Assembly: GCF_014647535.1 (NCBI RefSeq)
Contig: NZ_BMPJ01000001.1
Coordinates: 62,001 to 126,000 of the forward strand
DNA length: 64,000 nucleotides
DNA from: Thermus composti
Lineage (GTDB): Bacteria > Deinococcota > Deinococci > Deinococcales > Thermaceae
Reading direction: 5' to 3'
Shown here in pieces: positions 1 through 9,217 of this stretch. A program made the translations under genes and the position numbers. Under the pieces are notes generated by a model. It saw nothing but the letters and a program-made list of their open reading frames with translations, searched no databases and had not been told where the DNA came from. Positions within the stretch are counted from its first letter, which is position 1. Every line of letters begins with the position of its first letter.

Positions 1-9
1 GAATAGGCG

Positions 10-873
10 GTGTGCGAGCTTGGGGAAAGGCTAAGAGCGGCCCGGGAGGAAAAGGGCCTCAGCCTCAAGGAGGCGGCCCGCGCCCTGGCCTTGCGGGTGG
101 AGGTCCTCGAGGCCTTGGAGGCCTGCCGCTTTGAGGACCTTCCCGAGCCCGCCCTCGCCCGGGGGTACCTGCGCCGCTACGCCCACCTCCTGGACCTGGA
201 CCCCGGGCCCCTCCTCGCCCTTTTCCCTCAAAGCTCCATGCCAAGGCCGCCCGAGGCCAAGCCCCAGAAGAAGGCCCCTTGGCTTTGGATCCTCCTCTTC
301 CTAGTCCTGCCTCTTGCTTTCGGCGGCTACCTCCTTTTCCAGGCCCTGAGGCCCGCCCCTCCCCAGGTGGTGGAGGTGGCCCCCCCACCTCCCAAGCCCC
401 CGGAGCGCTACCGCCTGCGGGTGGTGAGCACCCCCCCCGGAGCCCGGGTCTACCTGGACGGGTTCTACCTGGGGCAGACCCCCCTGGAGGCCCCGCCCGT
501 GGAGGGAGGCAGGCGGCTTTTGCGCCTGGAGCTGGAGGGGTTTGAGCCCGTTGAGGCCGAGGTGGTTTTAGACCGGGACCGGAACCTCTCCTTCTCCCTC
601 AAGCCCCTGCCCAAGCCCGAGGCTTCCCCGCCCGAGGGGGGGGCGGGCAAGCTGGTCCTTAAGCTGGAGGGGCGGAGCTGGCTTAGGGTGCGCCGGGGAG
701 AGGAGAGGCTTTACGAGGGGATCCCCGAGGTGGGGGCGGAGCTTTCCTTTGACCTGCCCGTGGAGGTGCGCGCCGGGAACCCGGGGGCGGTGCGGGTCAT
801 CCTCGAGGGAAAGGACCTGGGGCCCATGGGGGAGCCGGGCGTTCCCTTAACCCGTACCTTCGGAAGCCCCTAG
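10..873 (+). CDS. rodZ: RodZ-like cell-shape protein with a PEGA insert
   Basis: A 287-aa single-pass membrane protein. Residues 1-70 form the cytoplasmic helix-turn-helix domain of RodZ (starts CELGERLRAAREEKGLSL). Residues about 92-112 are one membrane segment. Residues about 133-200 are a PEGA-type repeat (STPPGARVYLDG, LGQTPLEAPP). The last 75 residues resemble the RodZ C-terminal domain (WLRVRRGEE, VRAGNPGAVRV, GKDLGPMGEPG). RodZ links MreB filaments to the cell-wall elongation machinery. The PEGA repeat between membrane anchor and C-domain is not in classical E. coli RodZ. Start: GTG at 10, because an in-frame TAG lies at 4-6. The function is inferred from architecture; any operon partners upstream lie outside the window. 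Confidence 0.8.
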   Translation: MCELGERLRAAREEKGLSLKEAARALALRVEVLEALEACRFEDLPEPALARGYLRRYAHLLDLDPGPLLALFPQSSMPRPPEAKPQKKAPWLWILLFLVLPLAFGGYLLFQALRPAPPQVVEVAPPPPKPPERYRLRVVSTPPGARVYLDGFYLGQTPLEAPPVEGGRRLLRLELEGFEPVEAEVVLDRDRNLSFSLKPLPKPEASPPEGGAGKLVLKLEGRSWLRVRRGEERLYEGIPEVGAELSFDLPVEVRAGNPGAVRVILEGKDLGPMGEPGVPLTRTFGSP

Positions 874-878
874 GCTTC

Positions 879-884
879 TATACT
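879..884 (+). promoter_or_regulatory. -10 box TATACT before rimO
   Basis: TATACT lies just after the rodZ stop codon and 37 bases before the rimO ATG, giving a leader of about 30 nt. An AAGGAG Shine-Dalgarno element follows at about 912-917. No good -35 box is visible, so this is a moderate call. Confidence 0.4.
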
Positions 885-921
885 GGGGGATTGTTGGGGC
901 GAGGGCCCCTTAAGGAGCGCT

Positions 922-2226
922 ATGGCCAAGATCGGTTTCGTAAGCCTTGGGTGCCCCAAGGCCCTGGTGGACTCCGAGCAGATCCTCTCCCGGCTCAAGG
1001 CCTTGGGGTATGAGACGAGCCCGAGCTACCAGGAGGCCGAGCTCGTCATCGTCAACACCTGCGGCTTCATCAACGAGGCGGTGGAGGAGAGCCTCGAGGC
1101 CATCGGGGAGGCCTTGCGGGAAAACGGCAGGGTCATCGTCACCGGCTGCCTGGGGGCGCGCCCCGAGAAGATCCGGGAAAACCACCCCGAGGTCCTGGAG
1201 GTCACGGGTCCCGGGGAGGTGGAAAGGGTCCTGGAGGCGGTGCAAAGGGTCCTCCCCGCCCCCAGAGACCCCTTCTTGGACCTCATCCCCCCCCAGGTCA
1301 AGCTCACCCCCCGCCACTACGCCTACCTGAAGCTTTCCGAGGGGTGCGACCACCGGTGTAGCTTCTGCATCATCCCCAAGCTCCGGGGGCCCTTGCGCTC
1401 CCGGGACGCCGCCGACGTGCTCGCCGAGGCAGCGAGGCTGGTGGCCACGGGCACCAAGGAGCTCCTCCTCATCGCCCAGGACCTCTCCGCCTACGGGGTG
1501 GACCTCGGGCACCGGGCAAGCTTCTGGGGGGACCGCCTGGTGCGGGCGGAGCTTAAGGACCTCCTGGCCCACATGGCCGAGCTTGGGGCCTGGATCCGCC
1601 TCCACTACGTCTACCCTTACCCCCACGTTAAGGACCTCCTCCCCCTCATGGCCGAGGGGAAGGTCCTGCCCTACCTGGACGTGCCCCTGCAGCACGCTTC
1701 CGAGAGGATCCTCCGCCGCATGCGCCGCCCCGGGGGGTACCAAAGCCACCTGAAGACCCTGAAGGCCTGGCGGGAGGTGGTGCCCGAGCTCGCGGTGCGC
1801 TCCACCTTTATCGTGGGCTTTCCCGGGGAGACGGAGGAGGACTTTAGGATCCTTCTGGACTTCCTGGAGGAGGCGGAGCTGGACCGGGTGGGGGTCTTCG
1901 CCTACTCCCCGGTGGAGGGGGCGGAGGCCAACCGCCTGGAAGGCCACGTCCCCGAGGAGGTGAAGGAGGAGCGCAAGGCCCGCCTCCTCGAGGTCCAGGC
2001 CCGGGTGAGCCTAAGGAAGAACCGGCGCTTCGTGGGCAAGACCCTGGAGGTCCTGGTGGACGACCTCCTGGAGCCCGGCCTCGCCGTGGGCCGCACCTAC
2101 CGGGACTCCCCGGGCATTGACGGGGTGGTCTACGTGGAGACCGACGGCACGGTGCGGGTGGGGGACCGGATCCCGGTCCGGATCACCCAGGCGGAGGTCT
2201 ACGACCTCCGCGGGGTCCAGGTTTAG
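922..2226 (+). CDS. rimO: Ribosomal protein S12 methylthiotransferase RimO
   Basis: A 434-aa radical-SAM enzyme that adds a methylthio group to the conserved aspartate of ribosomal protein S12. The N-terminal MTTase domain begins [16 protein letters not shown] and carries its cluster cysteines (LGCP, NTCGF, TGCLGA). The radical-SAM CxxxCxxC motif is CDHRCSFC near residue 147, and a C-terminal TRAM domain ends the protein. The [12 protein letters not shown] opening separates RimO from the related tRNA enzyme MiaB. Length is typical. The ATG follows an AAGGAG ribosome-binding site. Confidence 0.96.
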   Translation: MAKIGFVSLGCPKALVDSEQILSRLKALGYETSPSYQEAELVIVNTCGFINEAVEESLEAIGEALRENGRVIVTGCLGARPEKIRENHPEVLEVTGPGEVERVLEAVQRVLPAPRDPFLDLIPPQVKLTPRHYAYLKLSEGCDHRCSFCIIPKLRGPLRSRDAADVLAEAARLVATGTKELLLIAQDLSAYGVDLGHRASFWGDRLVRAELKDLLAHMAELGAWIRLHYVYPYPHVKDLLPLMAEGKVLPYLDVPLQHASERILRRMRRPGGYQSHLKTLKAWREVVPELAVRSTFIVGFPGETEEDFRILLDFLEEAELDRVGVFAYSPVEGAEANRLEGHVPEEVKEERKARLLEVQARVSLRKNRRFVGKTLEVLVDDLLEPGLAVGRTYRDSPGIDGVVYVETDGTVRVGDRIPVRITQAEVYDLRGVQV

Positions 2227-2238
2227 CATAGGGGCGGG

Positions 2239-3576
2239 ATGTACATCGTCATCGCCGGCGCTGGGGAGGTGGGGGGCGCCTTGGCCAAGGCCCTGGAAAG
2301 GCCCCACGAGGTGGTGGTCATTGACCGCAACCCCGAGGCCAAGGAAAGGCTTTCCACCCTGGACGTGAAGGTGGTGGTAGGGGGGGCCACGGACCCCGAC
2401 ACCCTGAGGGAGGCGGGGGTGGACCGGGCCGACCTCTTCATCGCCAGCACCGACTCCGACGAGATCAACCTCCTGGCCTCCCTCCTCGCCAAGGGGCTTG
2501 GGGCCAAGGAAGCCCTCTGCTTCGTGGGCAAGGGGGGGTACGTGGAGGTGCTCACCGACCCCCGCACCGCCGAGATCCTGGGCACCCGCATAGACAAGGT
2601 TCTCTGGCCCCAAAGGGCCATGGCCCAGGAGATCGTGGAGGTGATCCTGGTCCCCGGGGCGGTGGACGTGGAGGTCCTGGCGGAAGGGCGGCTCCGCTTC
2701 GTGGAGTACCGGGTGGTGGAGGAGGGCCCGTATTTTCACCGGCTCCTGAGCCAGGAGGTCTGGCCCGAGGGCGTCTTTCTGGTGGGGGTGGTGCGGGAGG
2801 GGGCGTTTTTGTCCTTCGCCCACCCCGACCTGCCCGAGGTGGTCTTGGAGCAGGGGGACAAGATCCTCTTCCTCGCCACCCCCAGGGCCTTCCCGGAGCT
2901 GGAGGCCGCCTTCGCCTTCGGCCGGGGGGTGCGCCGGGTCATGGTGATCGGAGGGGGGAACGTGGGCTACATGGTGGCCCGGGAGCTTCTTCGGCGCCGC
3001 CTCGAGGTGGTGATCGTGGAGGCCAGCTTAGAACGGTGCCAGTGGCTTTCCCAGGAGCTGGAGAGGGCTTTGGTCATCCAGGGGGACGGGACGGACCTGG
3101 AGCTTTTGCAAAGCGAGGGCATCACCGAGGCCGATGTGGTGGTGGCGGTGACGGACAACGACGAGAAAAACCTCCTGGCAAGCCTTCTTGCAAAGCAGCT
3201 GGGCGTGCGCAAGGTCATTACCCGGTGTTCCCGGTCCGAGACCCGGAGGCTCTTTGAGCAGGTGGGCATTGACCTGGCCCTTACCCCCCGCCAGGCGGCG
3301 GTGCGGGCGGTTTTGGACTTTCTGGGGCCCGAGAACGTGGAGCACGTGGCCACCATGGACGAGAACATAGAGCTTTTGGAGGTGGAGCTTCCCGAGGGGT
3401 TTTCCCCGAGGCCTTTGGGGGCCCTGGTGGAGCCCAACGTGGCGCCGGCGGCCTTGGAGCGGGACCGGAGGGTTTTCTTCTACCGGGAGGACCTAGAGGC
3501 CCGTCCCAAGGACCGCCTCTACCTGGTGGTGGCCCGCGAGGTGGCCGATGAAGTCCTGGCGCGCCTCCTCGGCTAG
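2239..3576 (+). CDS. trkA: Trk potassium uptake regulator TrkA
   Basis: A 445-aa cytoplasmic gating protein with two RCK modules in tandem. The first starts with the nucleotide-binding loop IAGAGEVGGALAKAL at residue 5 and continues to a TrkA-C domain ending near 220. The second repeats the pattern from VIGGGNVGYMVARELL near 236 to a second TrkA-C domain. It binds NAD(H) and gates TrkH. It starts 12 bases after rimO and overlaps trkH by 29 bases, so the two are almost surely co-translated. Confidence 0.95.
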   Translation: MYIVIAGAGEVGGALAKALERPHEVVVIDRNPEAKERLSTLDVKVVVGGATDPDTLREAGVDRADLFIASTDSDEINLLASLLAKGLGAKEALCFVGKGGYVEVLTDPRTAEILGTRIDKVLWPQRAMAQEIVEVILVPGAVDVEVLAEGRLRFVEYRVVEEGPYFHRLLSQEVWPEGVFLVGVVREGAFLSFAHPDLPEVVLEQGDKILFLATPRAFPELEAAFAFGRGVRRVMVIGGGNVGYMVARELLRRRLEVVIVEASLERCQWLSQELERALVIQGDGTDLELLQSEGITEADVVVAVTDNDEKNLLASLLAKQLGVRKVITRCSRSETRRLFEQVGIDLALTPRQAAVRAVLDFLGPENVEHVATMDENIELLEVELPEGFSPRPLGALVEPNVAPAALERDRRVFFYREDLEARPKDRLYLVVAREVADEVLARLLG

Positions 3577-5020
3577 GCAGGGTTTCCGGGCCAGCCTCTT
3601 CCTCCTGGGCCTCACCTACCAGGGGTTTGGCGGGCTTTCCCTGGGGTTCGCCCTCCTGGCGTGGGCCTTGGGGGAGGACACCCGCGGGTTCGCCCTGGCG
3701 GCCCTTTTGGGTTTGGGCCTGGGGCGGCTTTTCCAGCTTCTGGGCCACCCCGAGGCCGAGCCCCGCCGGGCCGAGGTCTTCGCCAGCGTGGCCTTGGTGT
3801 GGCTCTTGGTCCCCGTTTTAGGGGCGGTGCCCTACTGGCTTTCCGGGGGGCTAAGCTACCTGGACGCCCTTTTTGAGTCTGTTTCGGGCTTCACCACCAC
3901 GGGGGCCACGGTCCTCGCCGACTTCGGCCGGTTCGGCGAAAGCCTCCTTCTCTGGCGGGGCTTCACCCAGTGGATGGGGGGCGTCGGTATCGTGGTGCTC
4001 TTCTTGGTAATCTTCCCCCAGCTCCAGGTGGCGGGGCGCCAGGCCTTCTTCGCCGAGAGCACCGGGGTGGAGAAGGAAAGGCTTACCCCCAAGCTCCGCC
4101 AAACGGGGCTTGCGGTCCTTAAGGTCTACCTCCTTTTGACCTTGGCCGCTTTTTTGGCCTACGGGCTTTCCGGCATCCCCTGGTTTGAAGCCCTGGCCAA
4201 CGCCCTGGCCACGGCCCCCGCGGGGGGGTTTAGCCCGAACCCCTTGAGCTTCGCCGCCTATTCGCCCCTCGCCCAGTGGCTGGCGGTGGGGTTCATGTTC
4301 CTGGCCGGGGTGAACTTCCTGCTCCAGTACCGTTTCCTCTTCGGGGGGGAGGTGCGGCCCCTCCTCAAGGACGCGGAGTTTCGCGCCTACACCGGGGTGG
4401 TCCTTCTTTTTGGGAGCCTTCTCGCCTTCTACCTTTACACCCACCACCTTTATGGCCTCGAGGAAAGCCTCCGCCACGCTTTCTTCCAGGTGGTTTCCGT
4501 TCTCACCACCACGGGGTTCGCCAGCGTGGACTTCGCCGCCTGGGTGGTTCCCGCCCAGGCGGTTTTGGTCTTTCTCATGTTCCTGGGGGGGAGCGCGGGC
4601 TCGGCGGCGGGGGGGATCAAGCTGGTGCGCTGGCTCCTTTTGGTGGGCCTTTTGCGCCGGGAGGTGACCCGCACCCTTCACCCCAAGGCGGTGCTCCCCT
4701 TGCGGCTGGGAAGCCGGGTCATCCCCGAGGAGGCCATGCGCCAGGTGGCGGTCTTCATCTTTCTTTACACGGTGCTTTTCGGCCTCGGGGCCCTGGCCTT
4801 GGCCCTTTTGGAGGGGGATTTCGTGGTGGCCTTCACCGCCAGCGCCCAGGCCATCGGCAACATCGGCCCGGGGCTTGGGGAGGTGGGGCCTATGGGCTCT
4901 TACGCCGGGCTTGCCCCCCTTTCCAAGCTAATCCTTATCTTTCTGATGTGGGCGGGACGGCTGGAGATCCTGCCCGTGGCCCTGCTCTTTAGCCCCGAGC
5001 TTTGGCGCAGGCTCCGCTAG
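3548..5020 (+). CDS. trkH: Trk potassium uptake channel subunit TrkH
   Basis: A 490-aa polytopic membrane protein of the TrkH/KtrB family, the K+-conducting partner of TrkA. Four pore-loop repeats with the characteristic glycines are visible: SGFTTTGATV (about residue 115), APAGGFSPN (about 225), LTTTGFASV (about 320) and QAIGNIGPG (about 437). The start overlaps the end of trkA by 29 bases. ATG 3548 is the first in-frame start; a slightly later start cannot be excluded. Confidence 0.95.
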   Translation: MKSWRASSARQGFRASLFLLGLTYQGFGGLSLGFALLAWALGEDTRGFALAALLGLGLGRLFQLLGHPEAEPRRAEVFASVALVWLLVPVLGAVPYWLSGGLSYLDALFESVSGFTTTGATVLADFGRFGESLLLWRGFTQWMGGVGIVVLFLVIFPQLQVAGRQAFFAESTGVEKERLTPKLRQTGLAVLKVYLLLTLAAFLAYGLSGIPWFEALANALATAPAGGFSPNPLSFAAYSPLAQWLAVGFMFLAGVNFLLQYRFLFGGEVRPLLKDAEFRAYTGVVLLFGSLLAFYLYTHHLYGLEESLRHAFFQVVSVLTTTGFASVDFAAWVVPAQAVLVFLMFLGGSAGSAAGGIKLVRWLLLVGLLRREVTRTLHPKAVLPLRLGSRVIPEEAMRQVAVFIFLYTVLFGLGALALALLEGDFVVAFTASAQAIGNIGPGLGEVGPMGSYAGLAPLSKLILIFLMWAGRLEILPVALLFSPELWRRLR

Positions 5021-5026
5021 TATAAT
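5021..5026 (+). promoter_or_regulatory. -10 box TATAAT for the phosphorylase gene, leaderless
   Basis: A perfect TATAAT directly follows the trkH stop codon and ends 7 bases before the ATG at 5034. Transcription would begin at or next to the start codon, giving a leaderless mRNA, as is common in Thermus. The -35 region (GCTTTG, 16-base spacer) is weak. Confidence 0.6.
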
Positions 5027-5033
5027 CGGGGCC

Positions 5034-7490
5034 ATGAAGGTCCTTGGACACATCACGGCCATGCCGGAGCTTCCCGAGCCCCTCCGGGGTTTGAAGGAGC
5101 TCGCCTATAACCTTTGGTGGAGCTGGAACCCGGAGGCGGCGGAGCTTTTCCAAGAGATGGATCCTTTGCTCTGGAAGCGTTTCCGAGGGAACCCGGTGAA
5201 GCTCCTCCTGGAGGTGGACCCGGCCCGCCTCGAGGCCCTCGCCGGCACCAGCTACCCCGCCCGGGTGGAAGCGGTGGTGGGGGCCCTCCGCCGCTACCTG
5301 AAGGAGCGGGAGGCCAAACAGGGCCCCCTGGTGGCCTATTTCTCGGCGGAATACGGTTTCCATAGCTCCCTTCCCATCTACGCCGGGGGGCTTGGGGTCC
5401 TGGCCGGGGACCACGTCAAGGCGGCCAGCGACCTGGGCCTGAACCTGGTGGGGGTGGGGATCTTCTACCACGAGGGCTACTTCCACCAGCGCCTCTCCCC
5501 GGAAGGGGCCCAGGTGGAGGTCTACGAGCCCCTTCGCCCGGAGGAGCTTCCCTTGCTTCCCGTCCGGGATGAGGAGGGAAGGCCCCTAAGGGTTTCCTTG
5601 GACCTGCCGGGGCGCACCCTCTGGCTTTCCGCCTACCGGGTCCAGGTGGGGGCCGTGCCGGTCTTCCTCCTCACCGCCAACCTCCCGGAAAACGCCCCCG
5701 AGGACCGGGCCATCACCGCCAGGCTCTACGAGGCGGGCCAGGAGATGCGCATCCAGCAGGAGATGGTGCTGGGGATCGGGGGGGTGCGGCTTCTGCGCGC
5801 CTTGGGCCTCCACCCGGAGGTCTTCCACATGAACGAGGGGCACTCCGCCTTTTTGGGGCTGGAGCGGGTGCGGGAGCTGGTGGCCGAGGGGTATCCCTTC
5901 CCCTTGGCCTTGGAGCTGGCCAGGGCGGGGGCCATCTTCACCACCCACACCCCGGTGCCCGCGGGGCACGACGCCTTCCCCCTGGATCTGGTGGACCGGT
6001 ATTTAGGGGGGATCTGGGAGCGCTTGGGCACGGACCGGGAGGGGTTTTTGCGGCTTGGCCTCGAGGAGAAGCCTTGGGGCCCGGTCTTCTCCATGTCTAA
6101 CCTCGCCCTGGCCACCAGCGCCCAGGCGGGCGGGGTCTCCCGGCTCCACGGGGAGGTTTCCCGGCGGATGTTCCGCCACCTTTGGCCGGGGCTTTTGGAG
6201 GAGGAGGTGCCCATCGGCCACGTCACCAACGGGGTCCACACCTGGACCTTCCTCCACCCCAGGCTCCGCCGCCACTACGCCGAGGTCTTCGGCCCGGAGT
6301 GGCTGAAGCGCCCCGAGGACCCCGAAACCTGGAAGGTGGAGGCCCTGGGGGAGGCGTTCTGGCGCATCCACAAGGAGCTTCGGGGTGAGCTGGTGCGGGA
6401 GGTGCGGCAGCGGCTTTACGAGCAGCGGCGCCGCAACGGGGAAAGCCCAAGCCGCCTGCGGGAGGCGGAAAGAGTTTTGGACCCCGAGGCCCTCACCATC
6501 GGCTTCGCCCGCCGCTTCGCCACCTACAAGCGGGCGGTCCTCCTCTTCAAAGACCCGGAGCGGCTTCTCAAGATCCTCCGGGGCCCCTACCCGGTGCAGT
6601 TCGTCTTCGCCGGCAAGGCCCACCCCAAGGACGAGCCCGGGAAGGCTTACCTGCAAGAGCTCATCGCCAAGATCCGGGAGTACGGCCTCGAGGACCGCAT
6701 GGTGGTCCTGGAGGACTACGACATGTACCTGGCCCGGGTCTTGGTCCACGGCTCGGACGTCTGGCTCAACACCCCCCGCCGCCCCATGGAGGCCTCGGGG
6801 ACGAGCGGCATGAAGGCCGCCTTGAACGGGGCCTTGAACCTGAGCGTCCTGGACGGCTGGTGGGCCGAGGCCTATAACGGCAAGAACGGCTTCGCCATCG
6901 GGGACGAGCGCACCTACGAGAGCGAGGAGGCCCAGGACATGGCGGACGCCCAGGCCCTCTACGACGTGTTGGAGTGGGAGGTCCTGCCCCTCTTCTACGC
7001 CAAAGGGCCCGAGGGGTACTCCTCCGGGTGGCTCTCCATGGTCCACGAGAGCCTGCGCACCGTGGGCCCCCGCTTCAGCGCCGCCCGCATGGTGGGGGAG
7101 TACCTGGGTCTATACCGGAAAGGTGCGGAGATGGCCCGGAAGGCCAAGGAGGGGGTGGAGGCGCTTCGGGGCTTCCTCGAGGCCCTCCCCGCCTTCTTCG
7201 CCTTGGGCCTGAAGGTGGAGGCTCCGGGCCACCTCACCCTGAACGGCGAGCCCCTGCGGGTCCAGGCCCGCCTGGAAGGGGAGGTGCCGGAGGCTCTGAG
7301 GCCCTACCTGGAGGTCCAGCTGGTCCTGAGGCGGAGCACGGGGGAGGTGGAATGGGTGCCCCTCACCCCCCAGGGGGAGGGGTACGGGCTCCTCTACCGC
7401 CCAAGCCGCCCCGGGAGCTACACCTACGGGGTGCGCCTGGCCCTCCGCCACCCCCTCACCGGGCGGGTGAACTGGGTCCGCTGGGCCTGA
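5034..7490 (+). CDS. glgP: Alpha-glucan (glycogen/maltodextrin) phosphorylase
   Basis: An 818-aa GT35 phosphorylase of the bacterial/archaeal short type. It releases glucose-1-phosphate from alpha-1,4-glucans in the cytoplasm. The N-terminal DUF3417 domain is recognisable (LKELAYNLWWSWNPEA). The core carries YFSAEYGFHSSLPIYAGGLG, the substrate-site loop HMNEGHSAF and TTHTPVPAGHD. The pyridoxal-phosphate lysine lies in SGTSGMKAALNGALN near residue 600. The last ~120 residues are a small beta-rich extension. It stands alone behind its own TATAAT box and is not in an operon with trkH. Confidence 0.93.
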   Translation: MKVLGHITAMPELPEPLRGLKELAYNLWWSWNPEAAELFQEMDPLLWKRFRGNPVKLLLEVDPARLEALAGTSYPARVEAVVGALRRYLKEREAKQGPLVAYFSAEYGFHSSLPIYAGGLGVLAGDHVKAASDLGLNLVGVGIFYHEGYFHQRLSPEGAQVEVYEPLRPEELPLLPVRDEEGRPLRVSLDLPGRTLWLSAYRVQVGAVPVFLLTANLPENAPEDRAITARLYEAGQEMRIQQEMVLGIGGVRLLRALGLHPEVFHMNEGHSAFLGLERVRELVAEGYPFPLALELARAGAIFTTHTPVPAGHDAFPLDLVDRYLGGIWERLGTDREGFLRLGLEEKPWGPVFSMSNLALATSAQAGGVSRLHGEVSRRMFRHLWPGLLEEEVPIGHVTNGVHTWTFLHPRLRRHYAEVFGPEWLKRPEDPETWKVEALGEAFWRIHKELRGELVREVRQRLYEQRRRNGESPSRLREAERVLDPEALTIGFARRFATYKRAVLLFKDPERLLKILRGPYPVQFVFAGKAHPKDEPGKAYLQELIAKIREYGLEDRMVVLEDYDMYLARVLVHGSDVWLNTPRRPMEASGTSGMKAALNGALNLSVLDGWWAEAYNGKNGFAIGDERTYESEEAQDMADAQALYDVLEWEVLPLFYAKGPEGYSSGWLSMVHESLRTVGPRFSAARMVGEYLGLYRKGAEMARKAKEGVEALRGFLEALPAFFALGLKVEAPGHLTLNGEPLRVQARLEGEVPEALRPYLEVQLVLRRSTGEVEWVPLTPQGEGYGLLYRPSRPGSYTYGVRLALRHPLTGRVNWVRWA

Positions 7491-7491
7491 C

Positions 7492-7519
7492 TTGCTCCTT
7501 GCGGCCTTGGGGGTATAAT
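7492..7519 (+). promoter_or_regulatory. Promoter TTGCTC-16-TATAAT for the amino-acid ABC operon
   Basis: The -35 TTGCTC (7492-7497) and -10 TATAAT (7514-7519) are 16 bases apart in the gap after the phosphorylase gene. A strong AAGGGGAGGTG ribosome-binding site (7534-7544) precedes the GTG at 7549. Confidence 0.75.
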
Positions 7520-7548
7520 CTTGCGGTGTACGCAAGGGGAGGTGCGCT

Positions 7549-8313
7549 GTGAAAAAGCTTCTAATGGCAGTGGGCCTTCTGGCGCTTTCCCTGGGGTTCG
7601 CCCAGGTGCGGAACCTGGACCAGATCAAGCGCTCCGGGGAGATCCGCATCGGCACGGAAGGGGCCTTCCCCCCCTTCAACTACTTTGACGAGAAGAACCA
7701 GCTCACGGGCTTTGAGATAGACCTGGGCAACGCCATCGCCAAGCAGCTGGGCCTGAAGCCGGTCTGGATCACCCAGGCCTTTGACAGCCTCCTCATCCAG
7801 CTCAACCAGGGGCGGTTTGACTTCGTCATCGCCTCCCACGGGATCACCGAGGAGCGGGCCAAGGCGGTGGACTTCACCAACCCCCACTACTGCACCGGGG
7901 GCATCATCGTGAGCCGGAAGGGCGGCCCCAAGACGGCCAAGGATCTCCAGGGCAAGGTGGTGGGGGTGCAGATCGGCACCACCTACATGGAGGCGGCCCA
8001 GAAGATCCCCGGGGTCAAGCAGGTGCGCACCTACCAGAAAGACCCCGACGCCCTGCAAGACCTCCTGGCAGGCCGCCTGGACGCCTGGATCACCGACCGC
8101 TTCGTGGCCAAACAGGCCATCAAGGAAAGGAAGCTGGAGAACGCCTTGCAGTTTGGGGAGCTGATCTTCCAGGAGAAGGTGGCCATGGCCGTGGCCAAGG
8201 GCAACAAGAGCGTCCTGGACGCCCTCAACCAAGCCTTGGCGGACCTCATGCGCAACGGCATCTACGCCCAGATCTCCACGAAGTGGTTCGGGGAGGACGT
8301 GCGCTGCCGCTAG
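7549..8313 (+). CDS. Amino-acid ABC transporter, substrate-binding protein
   Basis: A 254-aa periplasmic binding protein of the polar amino-acid (SBP_bac_3) family. A Sec signal peptide (MKKLLMAVGLLALSLGFAQ) is followed by the family opening IRIGTEGAFPPFNYFDE, then GFEIDLGNAIAKQLG and DFVIASHGITEERAKAVDF. It captures an amino acid for the permease downstream. The ligand is not determinable from sequence; a Glu/Gln-type substrate is plausible because the adjacent TAXI protein resembles a Glu/Gln binder. GTG start with a strong ribosome-binding site. A hairpin separates it from the permease gene. Confidence 0.9.
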   Translation: MKKLLMAVGLLALSLGFAQVRNLDQIKRSGEIRIGTEGAFPPFNYFDEKNQLTGFEIDLGNAIAKQLGLKPVWITQAFDSLLIQLNQGRFDFVIASHGITEERAKAVDFTNPHYCTGGIIVSRKGGPKTAKDLQGKVVGVQIGTTYMEAAQKIPGVKQVRTYQKDPDALQDLLAGRLDAWITDRFVAKQAIKERKLENALQFGELIFQEKVAMAVAKGNKSVLDALNQALADLMRNGIYAQISTKWFGEDVRCR

Positions 8314-8323
8314 CCTTTTAGCC

Positions 8324-8353
8324 GCCCGGGGCCCGGGTGCCCCGGGCCTTTTT
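8324..8353 (+). terminator. Hairpin with T-run between binding protein and permease
   Basis: GCCCGGGG (8324-8331) and CCCCGGGC (8340-8347) form an 8-bp stem followed by CTTTTTCC. It ends only 6 bases before the permease ATG. It looks like an intrinsic terminator that partly stops transcription, so the binding protein would be made in excess of the permease. Confidence 0.75.
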
Positions 8354-8358
8354 CCGCC

Positions 8359-9159
8359 ATGAAGCGCCTTCTTGCCCGACTTTCCCTGCTCGCCCTTTGG
8401 GTTTTGGGGCTTTTGGGCGGTTATTACCTCCTCTTCGCCTTTTTGACCCGGGTTTTGGAGGCCTACTTCCTGGCCACGGGGTTCGGTCCCGAGCGGGCGG
8501 CCTCGGCGGGAGCGCTTCTGGCCCAGGGGGCGGAGATCACCCTGAAGCTCACCCTGATCTCGGGCCTGGCGGGCCTGGTCATCGGCGTCCTCGCCGGGAT
8601 GTCCCGCCTCTCCTCTCGGCTTTGGGTGCGGCTTCCCGCCACCTTTTACGTCTGGGTCACCCGGGGGACGCCTCTTTTGGTCCAGATCCTCTTCGCCTAC
8701 AACGCCCTGCCCCTCCTCCTGCGCCCCCTTTGGCCCGAGGCCCAGCAGGCCCTCACCCCCTACTGGGCCGCTTTCCTGGCCCTTTCCTTCAACGTGGGGG
8801 CTTACAACGCCGAGGTGGTGCGGGCCGGCATCCAGGCCATCCCCAAGGGGCAGTGGGAGGCGGCCTGGTCCTTGGGGCTTTCTCCGGTGGATACCATGCG
8901 TTTTGTGATCCTTCCTCAGGCCTTGAGGATCGTGGTGCCTCCCTTGGTCAACAACCTGGTGGCCCTGCTCAAGGACTCTTCCTTGGCCAGCGTCATCGCT
9001 CTTCTGGAACTTTCCCTCTCCGGGCAACGCATCATCTCCGCCACCTTCCGCCCGGTGGAGGTCTATGTGGCGGTGGCCGCCATCTACCTCTTGCTCACCA
9101 CGGTGCTCACCGCCTTCACCAACCGCCTGGAGGAGCGCTTGAAGGTGAGGTCCCGCTAG
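8359..9159 (+). CDS. Amino-acid ABC transporter permease (HisM/GlnP type)
   Basis: A 266-aa inner-membrane permease with about five membrane segments. The His/Glu/Gln/Arg-type permease signature is present: ALLAQGAEITLKLTLIS in the first half, YVWVTRGTPLLVQI, then the EAA loop with EAAWSLGLSPVDTMRFVILPQAL near residue 172 that docks the ATPase. The ATG at 8359 has no clear Shine-Dalgarno element because the terminator-like hairpin occupies that space, so its translation may be weak or depend on hairpin structure. The matching ATPase gene is not next but about 3 kb downstream, after a TRAP transporter. Confidence 0.92.
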   Translation: MKRLLARLSLLALWVLGLLGGYYLLFAFLTRVLEAYFLATGFGPERAASAGALLAQGAEITLKLTLISGLAGLVIGVLAGMSRLSSRLWVRLPATFYVWVTRGTPLLVQILFAYNALPLLLRPLWPEAQQALTPYWAAFLALSFNVGAYNAEVVRAGIQAIPKGQWEAAWSLGLSPVDTMRFVILPQALRIVVPPLVNNLVALLKDSSLASVIALLELSLSGQRIISATFRPVEVYVAVAAIYLLLTTVLTAFTNRLEERLKVRSR

Positions 9160-9162
9160 GGC

Positions 9163-9192
9163 TTGCCAGGGTAAGGCGGCCCCGGATATACT
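9163..9192 (+). promoter_or_regulatory. Promoter TTGCCA-18-TATACT for the TAXI-TRAP genes
   Basis: The -35 TTGCCA (9163-9168) and -10 TATACT (9187-9192) have an 18-base spacer. An AAGGAGGG ribosome-binding site follows before the ATG at 9218. The TRAP genes can therefore be transcribed independently of the upstream ABC genes. Confidence 0.7.
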
Positions 9193-9217
9193 GCCTGGGA
9201 CGGAAGGAGGGAAAGGT

